Source: an uncultured Chloroflexota bacterium (GTDB lineage: Bacteria; Chloroflexota; Anaerolineae; Caldilineales; Caldilineaceae). From it: a stretch of 45,164 nt of DNA. The position numbers and the translations under genes are program-made. Under the pieces are notes generated by a model. The model did no database searches. It saw nothing but the letters and a program-made list of their open reading frames with translations, and was not told where the DNA came from. Of the stretch, positions 32,835 through 41,198 are shown one piece after another (the first letter of the stretch is position 1; each line of letters starts with the position of its first letter). Location of the stretch: NCBI GenBank assembly GCA_903858085.1, contig CAIOHJ010000171.1:1-45164 (forward strand), read 5' to 3'.

Positions 32835-33833
32835 ATGCGCCGGCTGATGTTTTTGTGGTGGGGGCTTCTGGCGGTGCTGGGGCTGCCTCTGGCAAGTGCA
32901 GCACAGGCCCCTGTGGTAGGCCCAGGAGACATCACCACGCCTGTGCCACTGTCGGCCTGGCCAACGCCGGAGCCAGGGCAGAGCTACCCGGAGCCAGGGC
33001 AGAGCTACAAGGTGCGTTCGGGGGACACGCTTCTGACGATCGCGCTCGAATTGGGGCTCGATCTGTCAGATGCCCCTTGTGCCATTGCACCGAATTTTCG
33101 CGCGGATCAGCCACTGGTCATCGGAGATCTGCTCAGCCTGCCGCCAGCTGCAATGACCTGTCATCAGGTCGAACCGGGTGAGACTGTGGAGTCGATTGCG
33201 GCTGCCTATTTTGTAGAGCCGGCAGAGATGTTGGGCCTGGCCTGGAACAGACTCCTCCCGAATGCACCCTTGGAACCCTACACCTATCTGCGGGTACCTC
33301 GAGGAGAGACCCGGGGGATGGCGGCGGACGCAGGCCCCAGTTTTTTGACGAAGATGCTGGACATGCCGGTTGACAGCTCTCCGTACCTGCTCTTTGCCCA
33401 GCCAGTTCCACAGCGGCAGCCCCAAACTGCGGTGCAAGGGCCTGTACCTGCCAATTGGCCGTACGGCAGCGGCGTGTTTGCCTGGCCTGTCTATGGGTGG
33501 TTGAGCCAGAGCTACCGATACGACCACCGGGCCATCGACGTAGCAGCGCCCCAGGGAACACCGGTGACCGCAGCAGATCGAGGGGTTGTGCTGCGGGCAG
33601 GCTGGAACAACCAGGGATATGGCTACTTTGTCATCCTAGACCACCAGATCGATTACCTCACCCTCTACGCGCACCTCGACCGTGTGCTGGTCTCCGAAGG
33701 GGAGGTGGTGGGAAAAGGCCAGGTGATCGGAACTGTGGGCACAACAGGCAACAGCACGGGTCCTCATTTGCATTTCGAGATTCGCGATTTTGGGCGGCTG
33801 ATCAACCCGCTGGAAATTTTGACCGTTCCGTAG
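32835..33833 (+). CDS. Secreted LysM-M23 peptidoglycan endopeptidase
   Basis: The protein has 332 residues. ATG 32835 lies 1 bp after the previous stop, with GGGG just upstream. A signal peptide (1-23) is followed by two LysM modules (about 58-103, YKVRSGDTLLTIALELG, and 108-155, HQVEPGETVESIAAAYF). A C-terminal M23 metallopeptidase domain (about 212-330) has all zinc ligands and catalytic residues: His231 and Asp235 in DHRAIDVAAP, His280 in LYAHL, and His311/His313 in GPHLHFE. It should cut peptide cross-links in the wall. As the last gene of the run, it pairs with the 3D-domain protein at the first position, so wall-acting enzymes bracket the glycan genes. Confidence 0.93.
   Translation: MRRLMFLWWGLLAVLGLPLASAAQAPVVGPGDITTPVPLSAWPTPEPGQSYPEPGQSYKVRSGDTLLTIALELGLDLSDAPCAIAPNFRADQPLVIGDLLSLPPAAMTCHQVEPGETVESIAAAYFVEPAEMLGLAWNRLLPNAPLEPYTYLRVPRGETRGMAADAGPSFLTKMLDMPVDSSPYLLFAQPVPQRQPQTAVQGPVPANWPYGSGVFAWPVYGWLSQSYRYDHRAIDVAAPQGTPVTAADRGVVLRAGWNNQGYGYFVILDHQIDYLTLYAHLDRVLVSEGEVVGKGQVIGTVGTTGNSTGPHLHFEIRDFGRLINPLEILTVP
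32967..33008 (+). repeat. Perfect 21-bp tandem duplication inside the LysM-M23 gene
   Basis: A 21-bp unit starting CCGGAGCCAGGGCAGAGCTA occurs twice without a mismatch. It duplicates the peptide PEPGQSY in the linker before the first LysM domain. It is in frame and looks recent. Confidence 0.9.
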
Positions 33834-33856
33834 CAGCGTCCCCACAGCCGACGCTG
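33834..33856. terminator. Weak hairpin after the LysM-M23 gene
   Basis: CAGCGTC (33834-33840) and GACGCTG (33850-33856) form a 7-bp stem with a 9-nt loop, immediately after the stop codon at 33833. There is no U tract. The gap to the convergent MFS gene is 71 bp. Confidence 0.3.
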
Positions 33857-33904
33857 GAGGAACTGTGTTCCCCCAATCTGGACTGAAATCTTGCAGAGAC
33901 GGGG

Positions 33905-35095
33905 TCAGGCTTCGGAGGGATGGCGAACTGCCAGTTCATGGAGGATGGCTACCAAAAGAAGTCCAACCACCATAAAAAGGGTAATCGCCTCAAGGGAGCT
34001 GTAGTCTGCCAGTGCACCTGCCAGACCTGGCAGCACGCCGATGCCAAAACTCGCCGCTGCAACCTGAAACCCGATGGCGTTGTTGGCATCGGCGTTGCCA
34101 AGACGAGAGGGGGTGGCGGTCATCAGCAAAGGGAAGACAGGGGCCAGAGCAAAGCCCAGCAGCAGCAAACCAGCAAACCCCACCCAGTCGATTGGATTCC
34201 ACCAAAGTAACAGTGCAGCCCCAAGAGCCGTGATCCCCATGGCACGAACAGTCGAAATCGCTGAAAAGCGGTCTGCTACAATGCCAAAAAAAATGCGGCC
34301 GACTGTAAAACTGCCCCAATAGAGGCTGGAGAGCAGCCCTGCCAACTCGGGGGGGACCCCGCGAGCTTCTGTAAAGAGCGAGTAACTCCAATTTCCGGCA
34401 GTGACCTCAATGCCGGCGTAGAAAAAGAAGACCGCAATGTTGATCCAGACAATCGGGCGGGCCAGTGTGGCCAGGGTGCTGCGTTGCGAGGCACCCGCTG
34501 CCACAGCTTCCTCTGCACGCATCTGCCACTCCCCAGCCCTGATCAGTACAACCAGGCCGACGAGCACCTGCAGCGTGGCAACGAGCACGTACCCCCATCG
34601 CCAGGTCAGCCCCAGGCTGAACAAAGAAGTCAGCAGGATGGGACCGACGGTGGCGCCCAGCCCAAAGCTGGCGTGCAACCAATTCATCAACCGTGGGCTG
34701 CGGACACGCATAGCAAAAAAAGTATTCATGCCACCATCGATGGCGCCGCTGCCGATGCCAAAGAGAAAGGCAGCGGCGACCAACAGTGACCAGTCAGGGG
34801 CCAGGGCAATGCCCAGCAAGCCGACGCCGCGCACAATGCAGCTGACCACCAGTAATCTGGCAATACCGAACCATCCGATCAGGCGTCCACTGTTAAAACT
34901 GGTCAGCAAAAAGCCTGTTGTTGCAACAAGCAGCATGGTCCCCATCTGCGCGTTTTGGAGTTGGAATTGCTGCATCATCGAAGGCCAGGCCACGCCCAGC
35001 ATCCCATCTGGGAAGCCCAACACGATGAAGATGGCGTAGGCTGTCGCTACCAGCGCGACAGAGGGCAATACGTTAACCGAAGGGTATTTTCGCAT
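33905..35095 (-). CDS. Major facilitator superfamily transporter
   Basis: The protein has 396 residues with 12 predicted membrane helices. Family features include GFPDGMLGVAWPSMMQQF in the first loop, SGRLIGWFG (motif A-like), NWLHASFGLGATVGPIL, and the second-half repeat SFTVGRIFFGIVADRF. The N-terminal GxxDGxxGxxWP pattern is seen in sugar MFS permeases of the FucP/YbjJ type. The substrate is not determined. It lies 5 bp downstream of the methyltransferase gene and is the last gene of the thrH-zwf-pgl operon. No Shine-Dalgarno is visible and the start is preceded by CTATAAATACT, so either coupling or a short-leader transcript is possible. Confidence 0.88.
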   Translation of the reverse strand: MRKYPSVNVLPSVALVATAYAIFIVLGFPDGMLGVAWPSMMQQFQLQNAQMGTMLLVATTGFLLTSFNSGRLIGWFGIARLLVVSCIVRGVGLLGIALAPDWSLLVAAAFLFGIGSGAIDGGMNTFFAMRVRSPRLMNWLHASFGLGATVGPILLTSLFSLGLTWRWGYVLVATLQVLVGLVVLIRAGEWQMRAEEAVAAGASQRSTLATLARPIVWINIAVFFFYAGIEVTAGNWSYSLFTEARGVPPELAGLLSSLYWGSFTVGRIFFGIVADRFSAISTVRAMGITALGAALLLWWNPIDWVGFAGLLLLGFALAPVFPLLMTATPSRLGNADANNAIGFQVAAASFGIGVLPGLAGALADYSSLEAITLFMVVGLLLVAILHELAVRHPSEA

Positions 35096-35100
35096 AGTAT

Positions 35101-35976
35101 TTATAGTTTTCTGGGCGTGACGATGCCATAAAAATCAAGTTGGTGCGCAATATAGACCAGTTTGCCTTGGTCGATCTGGGCGTGCCGGGCTGCAATCCAG
35201 CTGGCAAAAGCGTGTGCTGGCAGTTCGGCATGCTGGTGCAGAGCGCTTTGCATGGTATGAACGATGAAATGCAAAAAATAGGCTTCGTCTGCTACATATG
35301 TGCCATCCTGAGGAAAAACGACCCAATCGGAGCTACCAGCAGCCTGGATCGTGAAACCGGCAGCAGGAAGTTGTGTGAAAAGGTGGCGGCCCGTACGGCT
35401 GTCTCCCGACGGGCGTCCTGCCAAGACCCGTTCGTCCATCGTGCGATGATAGGCATTTTCGATCGCTGCATCGAGCATAGGGTCGACTGTGGGTTCGAGC
35501 AGGGTAGCGCCATCAAAGTTGATTGTGAAATAAAAGAGGCCCCCATCGCGCACCAACCGGCGTAGAGCAGGCAGGGCGGTAGGCAGGTCAAGCAAGTCCA
35601 ACACGGCGTTGGCGATCAGCAGGTCGTGCGGGAGAATGTTCTCTTGTTCTGCGTACTCGACAGCATCTGCCACGACAAAAGAGGGCTGCAGCCACTGCGG
35701 AAGTGTGGAGAGCCGCGTGCGCGCTGCGTCGAGCAAAGCAGGGTCCGCATCCAGCAACGTATAATGAACGGCTTGGGCGTCAAACAGCTCCCAGGTCAGC
35801 AGCCGTTCGACCATTGTTCCAGCACCTGCTCCCAGCTCGAGCACACGCAGAGGCTGCTGCTGGGTTTTCTGCAAAGAGCGGACAGATTGCACCAACTGTT
35901 GCCAGACGGTGCGATTGAGGGCACGGTCGTCGACCGTGCGTTTTGCAGTCAGATAGCGGATGAAACTGTCTTCCAT
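35101..35976 (-). CDS. Class I SAM-dependent methyltransferase
   Basis: The protein has 291 residues from ATG 35976, one base after the pgl stop codon, with GAGGGAC about 8 nt upstream. Motif I is VLELGAGAGTMVERLL, followed by an acidic end of beta-2 (LLDADPALLDAA) and motif II/III elements (DLLIANAVLDLLDLP, LVRDGGLFYFTINFDG). The C-terminal part reads LDFYGIVTPRK. It is a soluble cytoplasmic enzyme and the acceptor is unknown. The position between pgl and an MFS transporter suggests co-expression with the pentose phosphate genes, but gives no direct clue to function. Confidence 0.85.
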   Translation of the reverse strand: MEDSFIRYLTAKRTVDDRALNRTVWQQLVQSVRSLQKTQQQPLRVLELGAGAGTMVERLLTWELFDAQAVHYTLLDADPALLDAARTRLSTLPQWLQPSFVVADAVEYAEQENILPHDLLIANAVLDLLDLPTALPALRRLVRDGGLFYFTINFDGATLLEPTVDPMLDAAIENAYHRTMDERVLAGRPSGDSRTGRHLFTQLPAAGFTIQAAGSSDWVVFPQDGTYVADEAYFLHFIVHTMQSALHQHAELPAHAFASWIAARHAQIDQGKLVYIAHQLDFYGIVTPRKL

Positions 35977-35977
35977 T

Positions 35978-36733
35978 TCAGATGTCCCTCTTCTCTGGCC
36001 AGGCGGCATGGTCGACCAGCCAGGTCAAACTGCCCTGGACCGGCTGAACGCCCTGCACCGGGTAGTGATCTGGCTGGTGTGGGCCAGCCAATACCTGCTG
36101 GAGCATGGAAGCCTTTTCGGCGCCGCTGACCAGAATCAACACACGACGGGCAGCGTTGATCAGCGGGTATGTCAAGGTCAAGCGGCTTTGGCCGTTCGGT
36201 GCAGCTGTCGCAACCACCCACTGCGCTCTTTGGGTGAGTGCTGGCGCGTGAGGAAAGAGGCTTGCCGTGTGGCCATCGGTACCCATGCCCAGCAGGATCA
36301 GGTCGAAACGGGGGAGCTCACCGGTTCCGGCTGCTGGGTCAGGGGGAATCAGCTCTCGCAGGGTGTTTTCGTAGGCTTGTGCAGAGGCGCACGGATCTCC
36401 CTCGCCAACCATGCGAAATACCAGAGGAGGCGGTTCGGGCAGAACGTCCAAAAGGGTCTCTTTGACCATCTGATAGTTGCTTGAGGGGGAATTGGGAGGC
36501 ACACAGCGTTCGTCGCTCCAGAAAATTTGCCAGCGGTGGAAGTCGGCGGCATGGGATTCAGCCAGGAGCCGATAGATGGCACGAGGTGTAGAGCCGCCAG
36601 ACAGGGCGACCCGGAAGAAGTGATGCTCTTCGATCGACGTCGCTGCGGCGGCCAGGATCAGCTGGCTGGCGATCTCTGCCAGCGCTGAGGGGGTGGGAGC
36701 GACCTGGATCTGCCCTGTTTGTGCTATGTCCAT
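35978..36733 (-). CDS. pgl: 6-phosphogluconolactonase
   Basis: The protein has 251 residues and is a DevB-type lactonase that hydrolyses 6-phosphogluconolactone to 6-phosphogluconate, the second step of the oxidative pentose phosphate pathway. Signatures are VALSGGSTPRAIYRLL, IFWSDERCVPPNSPSSNYQM and LILLGMGTDGHTASLFP. The start codon directly abuts the zwf stop codon (0 bp gap), with GGAG 8 nt upstream. The usual length and all family blocks are present. It works together with the product of the gene immediately upstream. Confidence 0.96.
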   Translation of the reverse strand: MDIAQTGQIQVAPTPSALAEIASQLILAAAATSIEEHHFFRVALSGGSTPRAIYRLLAESHAADFHRWQIFWSDERCVPPNSPSSNYQMVKETLLDVLPEPPPLVFRMVGEGDPCASAQAYENTLRELIPPDPAAGTGELPRFDLILLGMGTDGHTASLFPHAPALTQRAQWVVATAAPNGQSRLTLTYPLINAARRVLILVSGAEKASMLQQVLAGPHQPDHYPVQGVQPVQGSLTWLVDHAAWPEKRDI

Positions 36734-38287
36734 CTAGCGGGCTCCACCGAAGACGGGTTCATGCCAGTGGTGGCCATCGTGCGCCAGCAACTCATCCGAT
36801 TCCGGTGGCCCCCAGGTGCCGGCTGCATATTGGGGCAGGGCCAATGCTCTGCCCCGCCGGCGGATCAACTCGTCTTGGAGCGCCCAGCCATCCAGGACGT
36901 TGGTCACTCGATCCCAGGCCAGCTCGGTCTCGTCGCGACGAATAAACAGGGTGCTGTCCCCCAACATGGCATCCAACAGCAACCTTTCATAGGCATCTGA
37001 GATGGCTGAATCGCCAAAGGCGCGGTTGTAGACAAAATCCATGCTGACCGGCTCGACATCAAGCTGGAGGCCTGGGCGTTTGGCGTCGAAGCTGAGAATG
37101 ATACTCTCGTCGGGTTGAATGCGCAAGGTGAGGCTGTTGCGCACTCGTGGGCTGCGTGCTGCATGGCTGTTGAAGAACATGAGTGGGGGGCGCCGGAACA
37201 TGATATTGACCTCGGTCACCTTGGTGGGCAGTGCCTTTCCGGTGCGGAGATAGAAGGGGACTCCGTTCCAGCGCCAGTTGTCGATTTCCAGTTTCCAGGC
37301 CACATAGGTTTCCGTCGTCGAGAGCAGAGGGATCCCTTCGGATTCCAGGTAGCCAGGGATCTCTTCGCCGTCGGCAGTGCCCTCTGTGTACTGGGCACGC
37401 ACAACCCATTTGTTGACGTCCAGCGGGTCGATCGGCCGGATCGAACGGAGTACATTGACCTTCTGGTTGCGCACCGACTCGGCATCGTAGCTGACCGGCG
37501 GCTCCATGGCAGTCAGAGCGACAAGTTGCATCACATGGTTTTGTACCATATCGCGGATCGCCCCTGATTTGTCGTAGTAGCCGCCTCGTGTGCCGACTCC
37601 CAGGCTTTCAGAGACTGTAATCTGGACATGGTCGACATAGTTGCGGTTCCAGATCGGCTCAAAAATGCCGTTGCCGAAACGGAAGACCAGAATATTCTGG
37701 ACTGTCTCTTTGCCGAGATAGTGGTCGATCCGGTAGATCTGTTCTTCTTGGAAGATGTGGAGCAGATGGTCGTTGAGGCGCTGGGCGCTGGGCAGATCGT
37801 GGCCGAAGGGTTTTTCGACGATCAGGCGCGTCCAGCCTGTCTTGTGGGGCGAAGACAGGCCAGCATCGGCCAACAGTGCCGTGATCGGTTCGAAGACATT
37901 CGGGGGGGTTGCCAGGTAAAAAAGATGGTTGGACTGGGTCGGCAGTGCAGCGTCCAACTCGGCAACGCGCAGAGCCAGGGCATCAAAACTGGAACGTTCG
38001 TCGTAGCTTCCCGTCTGATAAAAGAGCCCACTGGCAAAATCATCCCAGGCGTGGGTGTCAAATTCTATCCCATACTCCTCGGTCAGGTGTGTGCGGACCG
38101 CGTCACGTGCCTGGTTGCGGAACTCGATGTCGGACATCGGTGTGCGGGCGTAGCCCAAAAGCACAAAACCTTTGTGCAGCAATTTTTGCCGGTACAGATG
38201 AAACAGAGCGGGCAGCAGCTTGCGTCTGACCAGATCGCCCGAAGCGCCAAAAGCAACCATCAGATTGGGAGGGGCCGTTCGTCTCAC
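36734..38287 (-). CDS. zwf: Glucose-6-phosphate 1-dehydrogenase
   Basis: The protein has 517 residues and oxidises glucose-6-phosphate to 6-phosphogluconolactone with NAD(P)+. GTG 38287 is chosen because it forms a GTGA overlap with the stop of the upstream gene and has GAAAGG 7 nt before it. A longer frame to 38557 exists only as an out-of-family extension. Signatures are the nucleotide-binding FGASGDL (13-19), EKPFGHDLPSA (158-168), the active-site RIDHYLGKETVQN (186-198) and the late NWRWNGVPFYLRTGK block. The length matches the family. It is the central gene of the thrH-zwf-pgl operon. Confidence 0.97.
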   Translation of the reverse strand: MRRTAPPNLMVAFGASGDLVRRKLLPALFHLYRQKLLHKGFVLLGYARTPMSDIEFRNQARDAVRTHLTEEYGIEFDTHAWDDFASGLFYQTGSYDERSSFDALALRVAELDAALPTQSNHLFYLATPPNVFEPITALLADAGLSSPHKTGWTRLIVEKPFGHDLPSAQRLNDHLLHIFQEEQIYRIDHYLGKETVQNILVFRFGNGIFEPIWNRNYVDHVQITVSESLGVGTRGGYYDKSGAIRDMVQNHVMQLVALTAMEPPVSYDAESVRNQKVNVLRSIRPIDPLDVNKWVVRAQYTEGTADGEEIPGYLESEGIPLLSTTETYVAWKLEIDNWRWNGVPFYLRTGKALPTKVTEVNIMFRRPPLMFFNSHAARSPRVRNSLTLRIQPDESIILSFDAKRPGLQLDVEPVSMDFVYNRAFGDSAISDAYERLLLDAMLGDSTLFIRRDETELAWDRVTNVLDGWALQDELIRRRGRALALPQYAAGTWGPPESDELLAHDGHHWHEPVFGGAR

Positions 38288-38754
38288 GGAGCAACCTTTC
38301 GACGAATTCCATAGGCTGCAACCGTCAACGGCCAAAAAAGCCAGACAAGGCCCAGCAGAGGTTGAAAGAGTGGAAAATAGCCGTAATCTTCGCCAAAATG
38401 TCTCCAGACCGTACGTCCGATAAAGTCTGGGTCGAGAAAACTCCAGAACCCGACGATCACGGTCATGGCGGTTTCGATCCCCAGCACGGCGACGGAGAGC
38501 CACCAAGTCCAACGACGGCGGTATGCAAAACCAAGGGTGGCTATCAAATAGCAGCAAGCAGCGAACGCGCTGAGGTAGACTGGCAGGGAATGGCTGATAT
38601 CAGAACGGAAAAAGAGTTGGTAAATGGCGCGAACGCCTGTGGAGAGGGCCAGGACTGGGTAGGAGACCGCCAGCACATAGCCGGCTGGGCTGACAAAATT
38701 GGCCCAGATTTCTTCACTGCGGCGTGAGGGAGGGGTTGCTTGCTTGTCCCTCAT
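38284..38754 (-). CDS. Four-helix membrane protein of unknown function
   Basis: The protein has 156 residues. It overlaps thrH by 4 bp (ATGA) and zwf by 4 bp (GTGA), so tight translational coupling is likely. GGGGGAAG lies about 7 nt before the ATG. Four hydrophobic segments are visible (around GYVLAVSYPVLAL, YLSAFAACCYLIATLGFAY, WWLSVAVLGIETAMTVIVGFW and FQPLLGLVWLFWPLTVAAYGI). Conserved-looking Arg/Trp-rich loops (RRRWTWW, GRTVWRHFGEDYGYFPL) separate them. I do not recognise the family. The fixed position between two metabolic genes is the only functional hint. Confidence 0.8.
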   Translation of the reverse strand: MRDKQATPPSRRSEEIWANFVSPAGYVLAVSYPVLALSTGVRAIYQLFFRSDISHSLPVYLSAFAACCYLIATLGFAYRRRWTWWLSVAVLGIETAMTVIVGFWSFLDPDFIGRTVWRHFGEDYGYFPLFQPLLGLVWLFWPLTVAAYGIRRKVAP

Positions 38755-39383
38755 CCGTGTCTTCCCCCGCGCAAAAACTGCTCGATCTGGGCGCGCAGTT
38801 CGTCGTAGGTGCGGGTGATGGGAAATTGGGGGAAATCCTCAATGACTTTGTCGGGTGGGCGAAAAAAAATGCCTCTGTCGGCTGCGGCCAGCATAGCGGT
38901 ATCGTTGTAGGAGTCTCCGACGGCTGCAGTACGGAAACCGAGTTTTTTGAACGCTTCTACTGCCATCGGTTTGCCATTGGGCACACGCAACCGGTATCCC
39001 GCCACCATGCCATCAGGATCTACTTCGAGCGTGTGGGCAAACACCGTTGGCCAGCCAAGTTTGGGCAAAAACGGCCGTACAAACTCATAAAAGCTGTCGG
39101 TGATGATCACCAGCTGAGCCGAGCGGCGTATCCAGCCTAGAAAATCAGTAGCCCCAGGAAGCGGCTCCATTTTGTCGATCGCCTGCTGGATGTCGTGCAG
39201 GGTCAGGTTGTTCTGGCGGAGAATCGCCATGCGTTCCTGCATCAACTTGTTGTAGTCAGGCTCATCCCGCGTGGTGCGTCGTAAAGCGGGCAGTGCACTC
39301 TGTTCGGCAAAGGCGATCCAAATTTCCGGTAAAAACACGCCTTCCAGGTCGAAGGCGACGATGGGCGGTGGCAGGGACGGCAT
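38751..39383 (-). CDS. thrH: Phosphoserine phosphatase / homoserine phosphotransferase ThrH (HAD superfamily)
   Basis: The protein has 210 residues from ATG 39383, with AAGGA 11 nt upstream. A longer frame to 39443 lacks family sequence. It matches the Pseudomonas ThrH pattern: VAFDLEGVFLPEIWIAFAE (nucleophile Asp12, Glu14), TTRDEPDYNKLMQERM, LPGATDFLGW, VIITDSFYEF and AVGDSYNDTAML. ThrH enzymes dephosphorylate phosphoserine and can transfer the phosphate to homoserine, linking serine and threonine synthesis. It is the first gene of a six-gene minus-strand operon. Motif spacing is normal and both motif I residues are present, so activity is likely. Confidence 0.9.
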   Translation of the reverse strand: MPSLPPPIVAFDLEGVFLPEIWIAFAEQSALPALRRTTRDEPDYNKLMQERMAILRQNNLTLHDIQQAIDKMEPLPGATDFLGWIRRSAQLVIITDSFYEFVRPFLPKLGWPTVFAHTLEVDPDGMVAGYRLRVPNGKPMAVEAFKKLGFRTAAVGDSYNDTAMLAAADRGIFFRPPDKVIEDFPQFPITRTYDELRAQIEQFLRGGRHG

Positions 39384-39630
39384 ATCCGGATCAATCCTTG
39401 CTGTTGCAAAAAAACGAATCGGTTTGGTGCAGATACTTTGCACGTACGCATCTCTATTTTACTGTGACTTCGGTCGATCGGGCAAAGGGATGTCTCCTCT
39501 TGATTGACAGTGGATGGGGGGATTCTTCCGGGCACTCTTTGATTTCGCATATCAAAAGTTTATTGGCTGAAGATCACAAAGTCGCTTTCGGATAGTAAAT
39601 TTTAGAAATCTTTTTTGAAAAAAAATACCC

Positions 39631-39659
39631 TTGTGCAAATTGAAATGCAATGCTATCCT
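39631..39659 (+). promoter_or_regulatory. Weak candidate promoter in the 365-bp divergent gap
   Basis: TTGTGC (39631-39636), a 17-bp spacer and TATCCT (39654-39659) could drive the LysM gene at 39749 with a leader of about 80 nt. The gap 39384-39748 also holds an A/T-rich block (39601-39628) but no RNA gene, repeat or credible ORF that I can see. No convincing promoter for thrH was found in it. Confidence 0.35.
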
Positions 39660-39748
39660 GAATGTCAGGAAAGCCGGAATTCTGACTGCACTTCACCGAT
39701 ACCGTCCACCAGCAGCAGAAAGAGACCATCGAAAGAGGAGAACAATGT

Positions 39749-41119
39749 ATGGGGTACCATCTACAGGTCAAAAGTATGCAGACTGACCGTTGCGTTCAGC
39801 GAGAAAACTGCTGGCAGGTCTTGTGGGGCAGCAGGCGATGGCGTGCATCGGGTGTCGCGTGGGGTGCGCTGCTGGCCATCGCAGCGACATTCTGGGCGTC
39901 GGCCCCTGCGCATGCACAATCGGCTGCCGTGGTTGGCAGCCCTGCATTCCAGTATCCTGGGTGGCCAGACTCAGCAAGTGTCTGTGTTGGGCCAAACCTC
40001 GTCCACAACGGAGGTTTTGAGCAAGGATTCAGCCCGGTTGCAGTCGGAAGTGTTGGCAACAACTGGGGCTTTTTTACCAATGGGGGTGCTGCTGCCTATG
40101 GATTTTATGACGATCAGTGGCCACGTGCCCTTGCAGAAGGGCGCCACAGCCAGTTGATCGAGATCAACACGGACCATGGGCTTCCTGCAGACAATGATCG
40201 CTATGCGGGGATCTACCAGTACCTTGTCGGACTGCACCCTGGTGTGACCTATGAATTCAGGGTCAGTGGGCTGCTGCGAGGAGAGGGAGATGAAAAAGAT
40301 CCCTATCGATTTGCGGTGCAGTGGGGGTATCTGCCTGGCTACAATGGGGAGTGGCAGGCGGTCAACAACTGGACAGAGTTGAATCTTGGTCCAGTCGAAG
40401 TGCGTACAAATCCAGGGGCTGCGGTGAACTATACGATGAGGTTTGTCGCCCAGTCATCCGAAATAACACTCTTCCTGCGTGGATGGAAGAAATGGGGTAT
40501 CCCCTATGTGGAGATGGATCTGAACATCGACAACGTCGCAGTGGTTGCCTGTGGCGGACATGGGGGGCCAGTGGTCCCAGAATGTCCTGCGCAGGGCTGT
40601 CAGACAACACACCCGCCTGTGGTGGAGCCGATCGTGCACGAATGCAGTGGTGCCTGTGGGGGGCCAGTGGTCCCAGAATGTCCTGCACAGGGCTGTCAGA
40701 CAACACACCCGCCTGTGGTGGAACCGATCGTGCACGAATGCAGCGGTGCCTGTGGGGAGGGGCCGTGGTGGCCGGTAGAGACAGGATCGGGTTGTACTCA
40801 TACTGTACGACCGGGGGAGATGCTGGCCAAGATTGCCTACCACCATGGTGTGAGCCTGTATGAGCTCTCCGCTGCAAACGGCATCTGGAACCAGGATCTG
40901 ATCCTGGTCGGACAGCAACTGGTTTTGCCGGGCTGCCAGGGTGGGCATTCAGCAGGCCCGATTGGGGCGTACCACCCGGAGACGCATATCGTGCAGCCAG
41001 GAGAGACGTTGAGCGAGCTGGCAATCTGGTATGGAGTTCCCTTTGACCAGATGATGGCGGCCAACGGTCTCAGAAATCCCAACAAAATCTATGTTGGGCA
41101 GCAGCTAATCATACCGTGA
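39749..41119 (+). CDS. Secreted protein with carbohydrate-binding-like domain, Cys-rich repeats and two LysM modules
   Basis: The protein has 456 residues. ATG 39749 has AGGAG 8 nt upstream. An ATG at 39745 in another frame gives only 13 codons. A long signal peptide (to about residue 53, APAHAQS) is followed by a beta-sandwich domain (about 65-265, NLVHNGGFEQGF ... MDLNIDNVAVVACGG) resembling CBM4/9-type modules. A Cys/Pro-rich linker contains two 32-residue repeats. Two LysM domains end the protein (about 348-393, HTVRPGEMLAKIAYHHG, and 411-456, HIVQPGETLSELAIWYG). It should sit in or on the wall through LysM, displaying the N-terminal domain. The linker cysteines (GPVVPECPAQGCQTTHPP) may form disulfides. 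Confidence 0.87.
   Translation: MGYHLQVKSMQTDRCVQRENCWQVLWGSRRWRASGVAWGALLAIAATFWASAPAHAQSAAVVGSPAFQYPGWPDSASVCVGPNLVHNGGFEQGFSPVAVGSVGNNWGFFTNGGAAAYGFYDDQWPRALAEGRHSQLIEINTDHGLPADNDRYAGIYQYLVGLHPGVTYEFRVSGLLRGEGDEKDPYRFAVQWGYLPGYNGEWQAVNNWTELNLGPVEVRTNPGAAVNYTMRFVAQSSEITLFLRGWKKWGIPYVEMDLNIDNVAVVACGGHGGPVVPECPAQGCQTTHPPVVEPIVHECSGACGGPVVPECPAQGCQTTHPPVVEPIVHECSGACGEGPWWPVETGSGCTHTVRPGEMLAKIAYHHGVSLYELSAANGIWNQDLILVGQQLVLPGCQGGHSAGPIGAYHPETHIVQPGETLSELAIWYGVPFDQMMAANGLRNPNKIYVGQQLIIP
40561..40752 (+). repeat. Tandem 96-bp duplication in the LysM protein linker
   Basis: Two 96-bp units (40561-40656 and 40657-40752) differ at only three positions. Each encodes the same 32 residues, with two Cys from PECPAQGC and two from HECSGAC. 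The in-frame, near-identical duplication is recent. Confidence 0.92.
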
Positions 41120-41162
41120 CGGTACGGGTTGATTAGATAGAGACTCCTTCGATGGGCAGTTT

Positions 41163-41192
41163 GCTGGCTGTGGTTCCGGCTCCACAGCCAGC
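41163..41192 (+). terminator. Hairpin after the LysM gene
   Basis: GCTGGCTGTGG (41163-41173) and CCACAGCCAGC (41182-41192) pair perfectly over 11 bp with an 8-nt loop, 43 bp after the stop codon. No U tract follows. Confidence 0.45.
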
Positions 41193-41198
41193 GCTGCA

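Noticed and set aside
38288..38557. N-terminal extension of zwf by 90 codons
   Set aside because: It overlaps the 4-TM membrane protein in another frame. GTG 38287 has a Shine-Dalgarno and gives the normal family length.
39384..39748. Possible RNA gene in the 365-bp gap
   Set aside because: No tRNA-like cloverleaf, conserved RNA motif or long hairpin could be seen.
39745..39786. 13-codon frame at ATG 39745, 4 bp before the LysM gene start
   Set aside because: Spacing of 4 nt from AGGAG is poor and the peptide has no features. The ATG at 39749 has the better spacing and a signal peptide.
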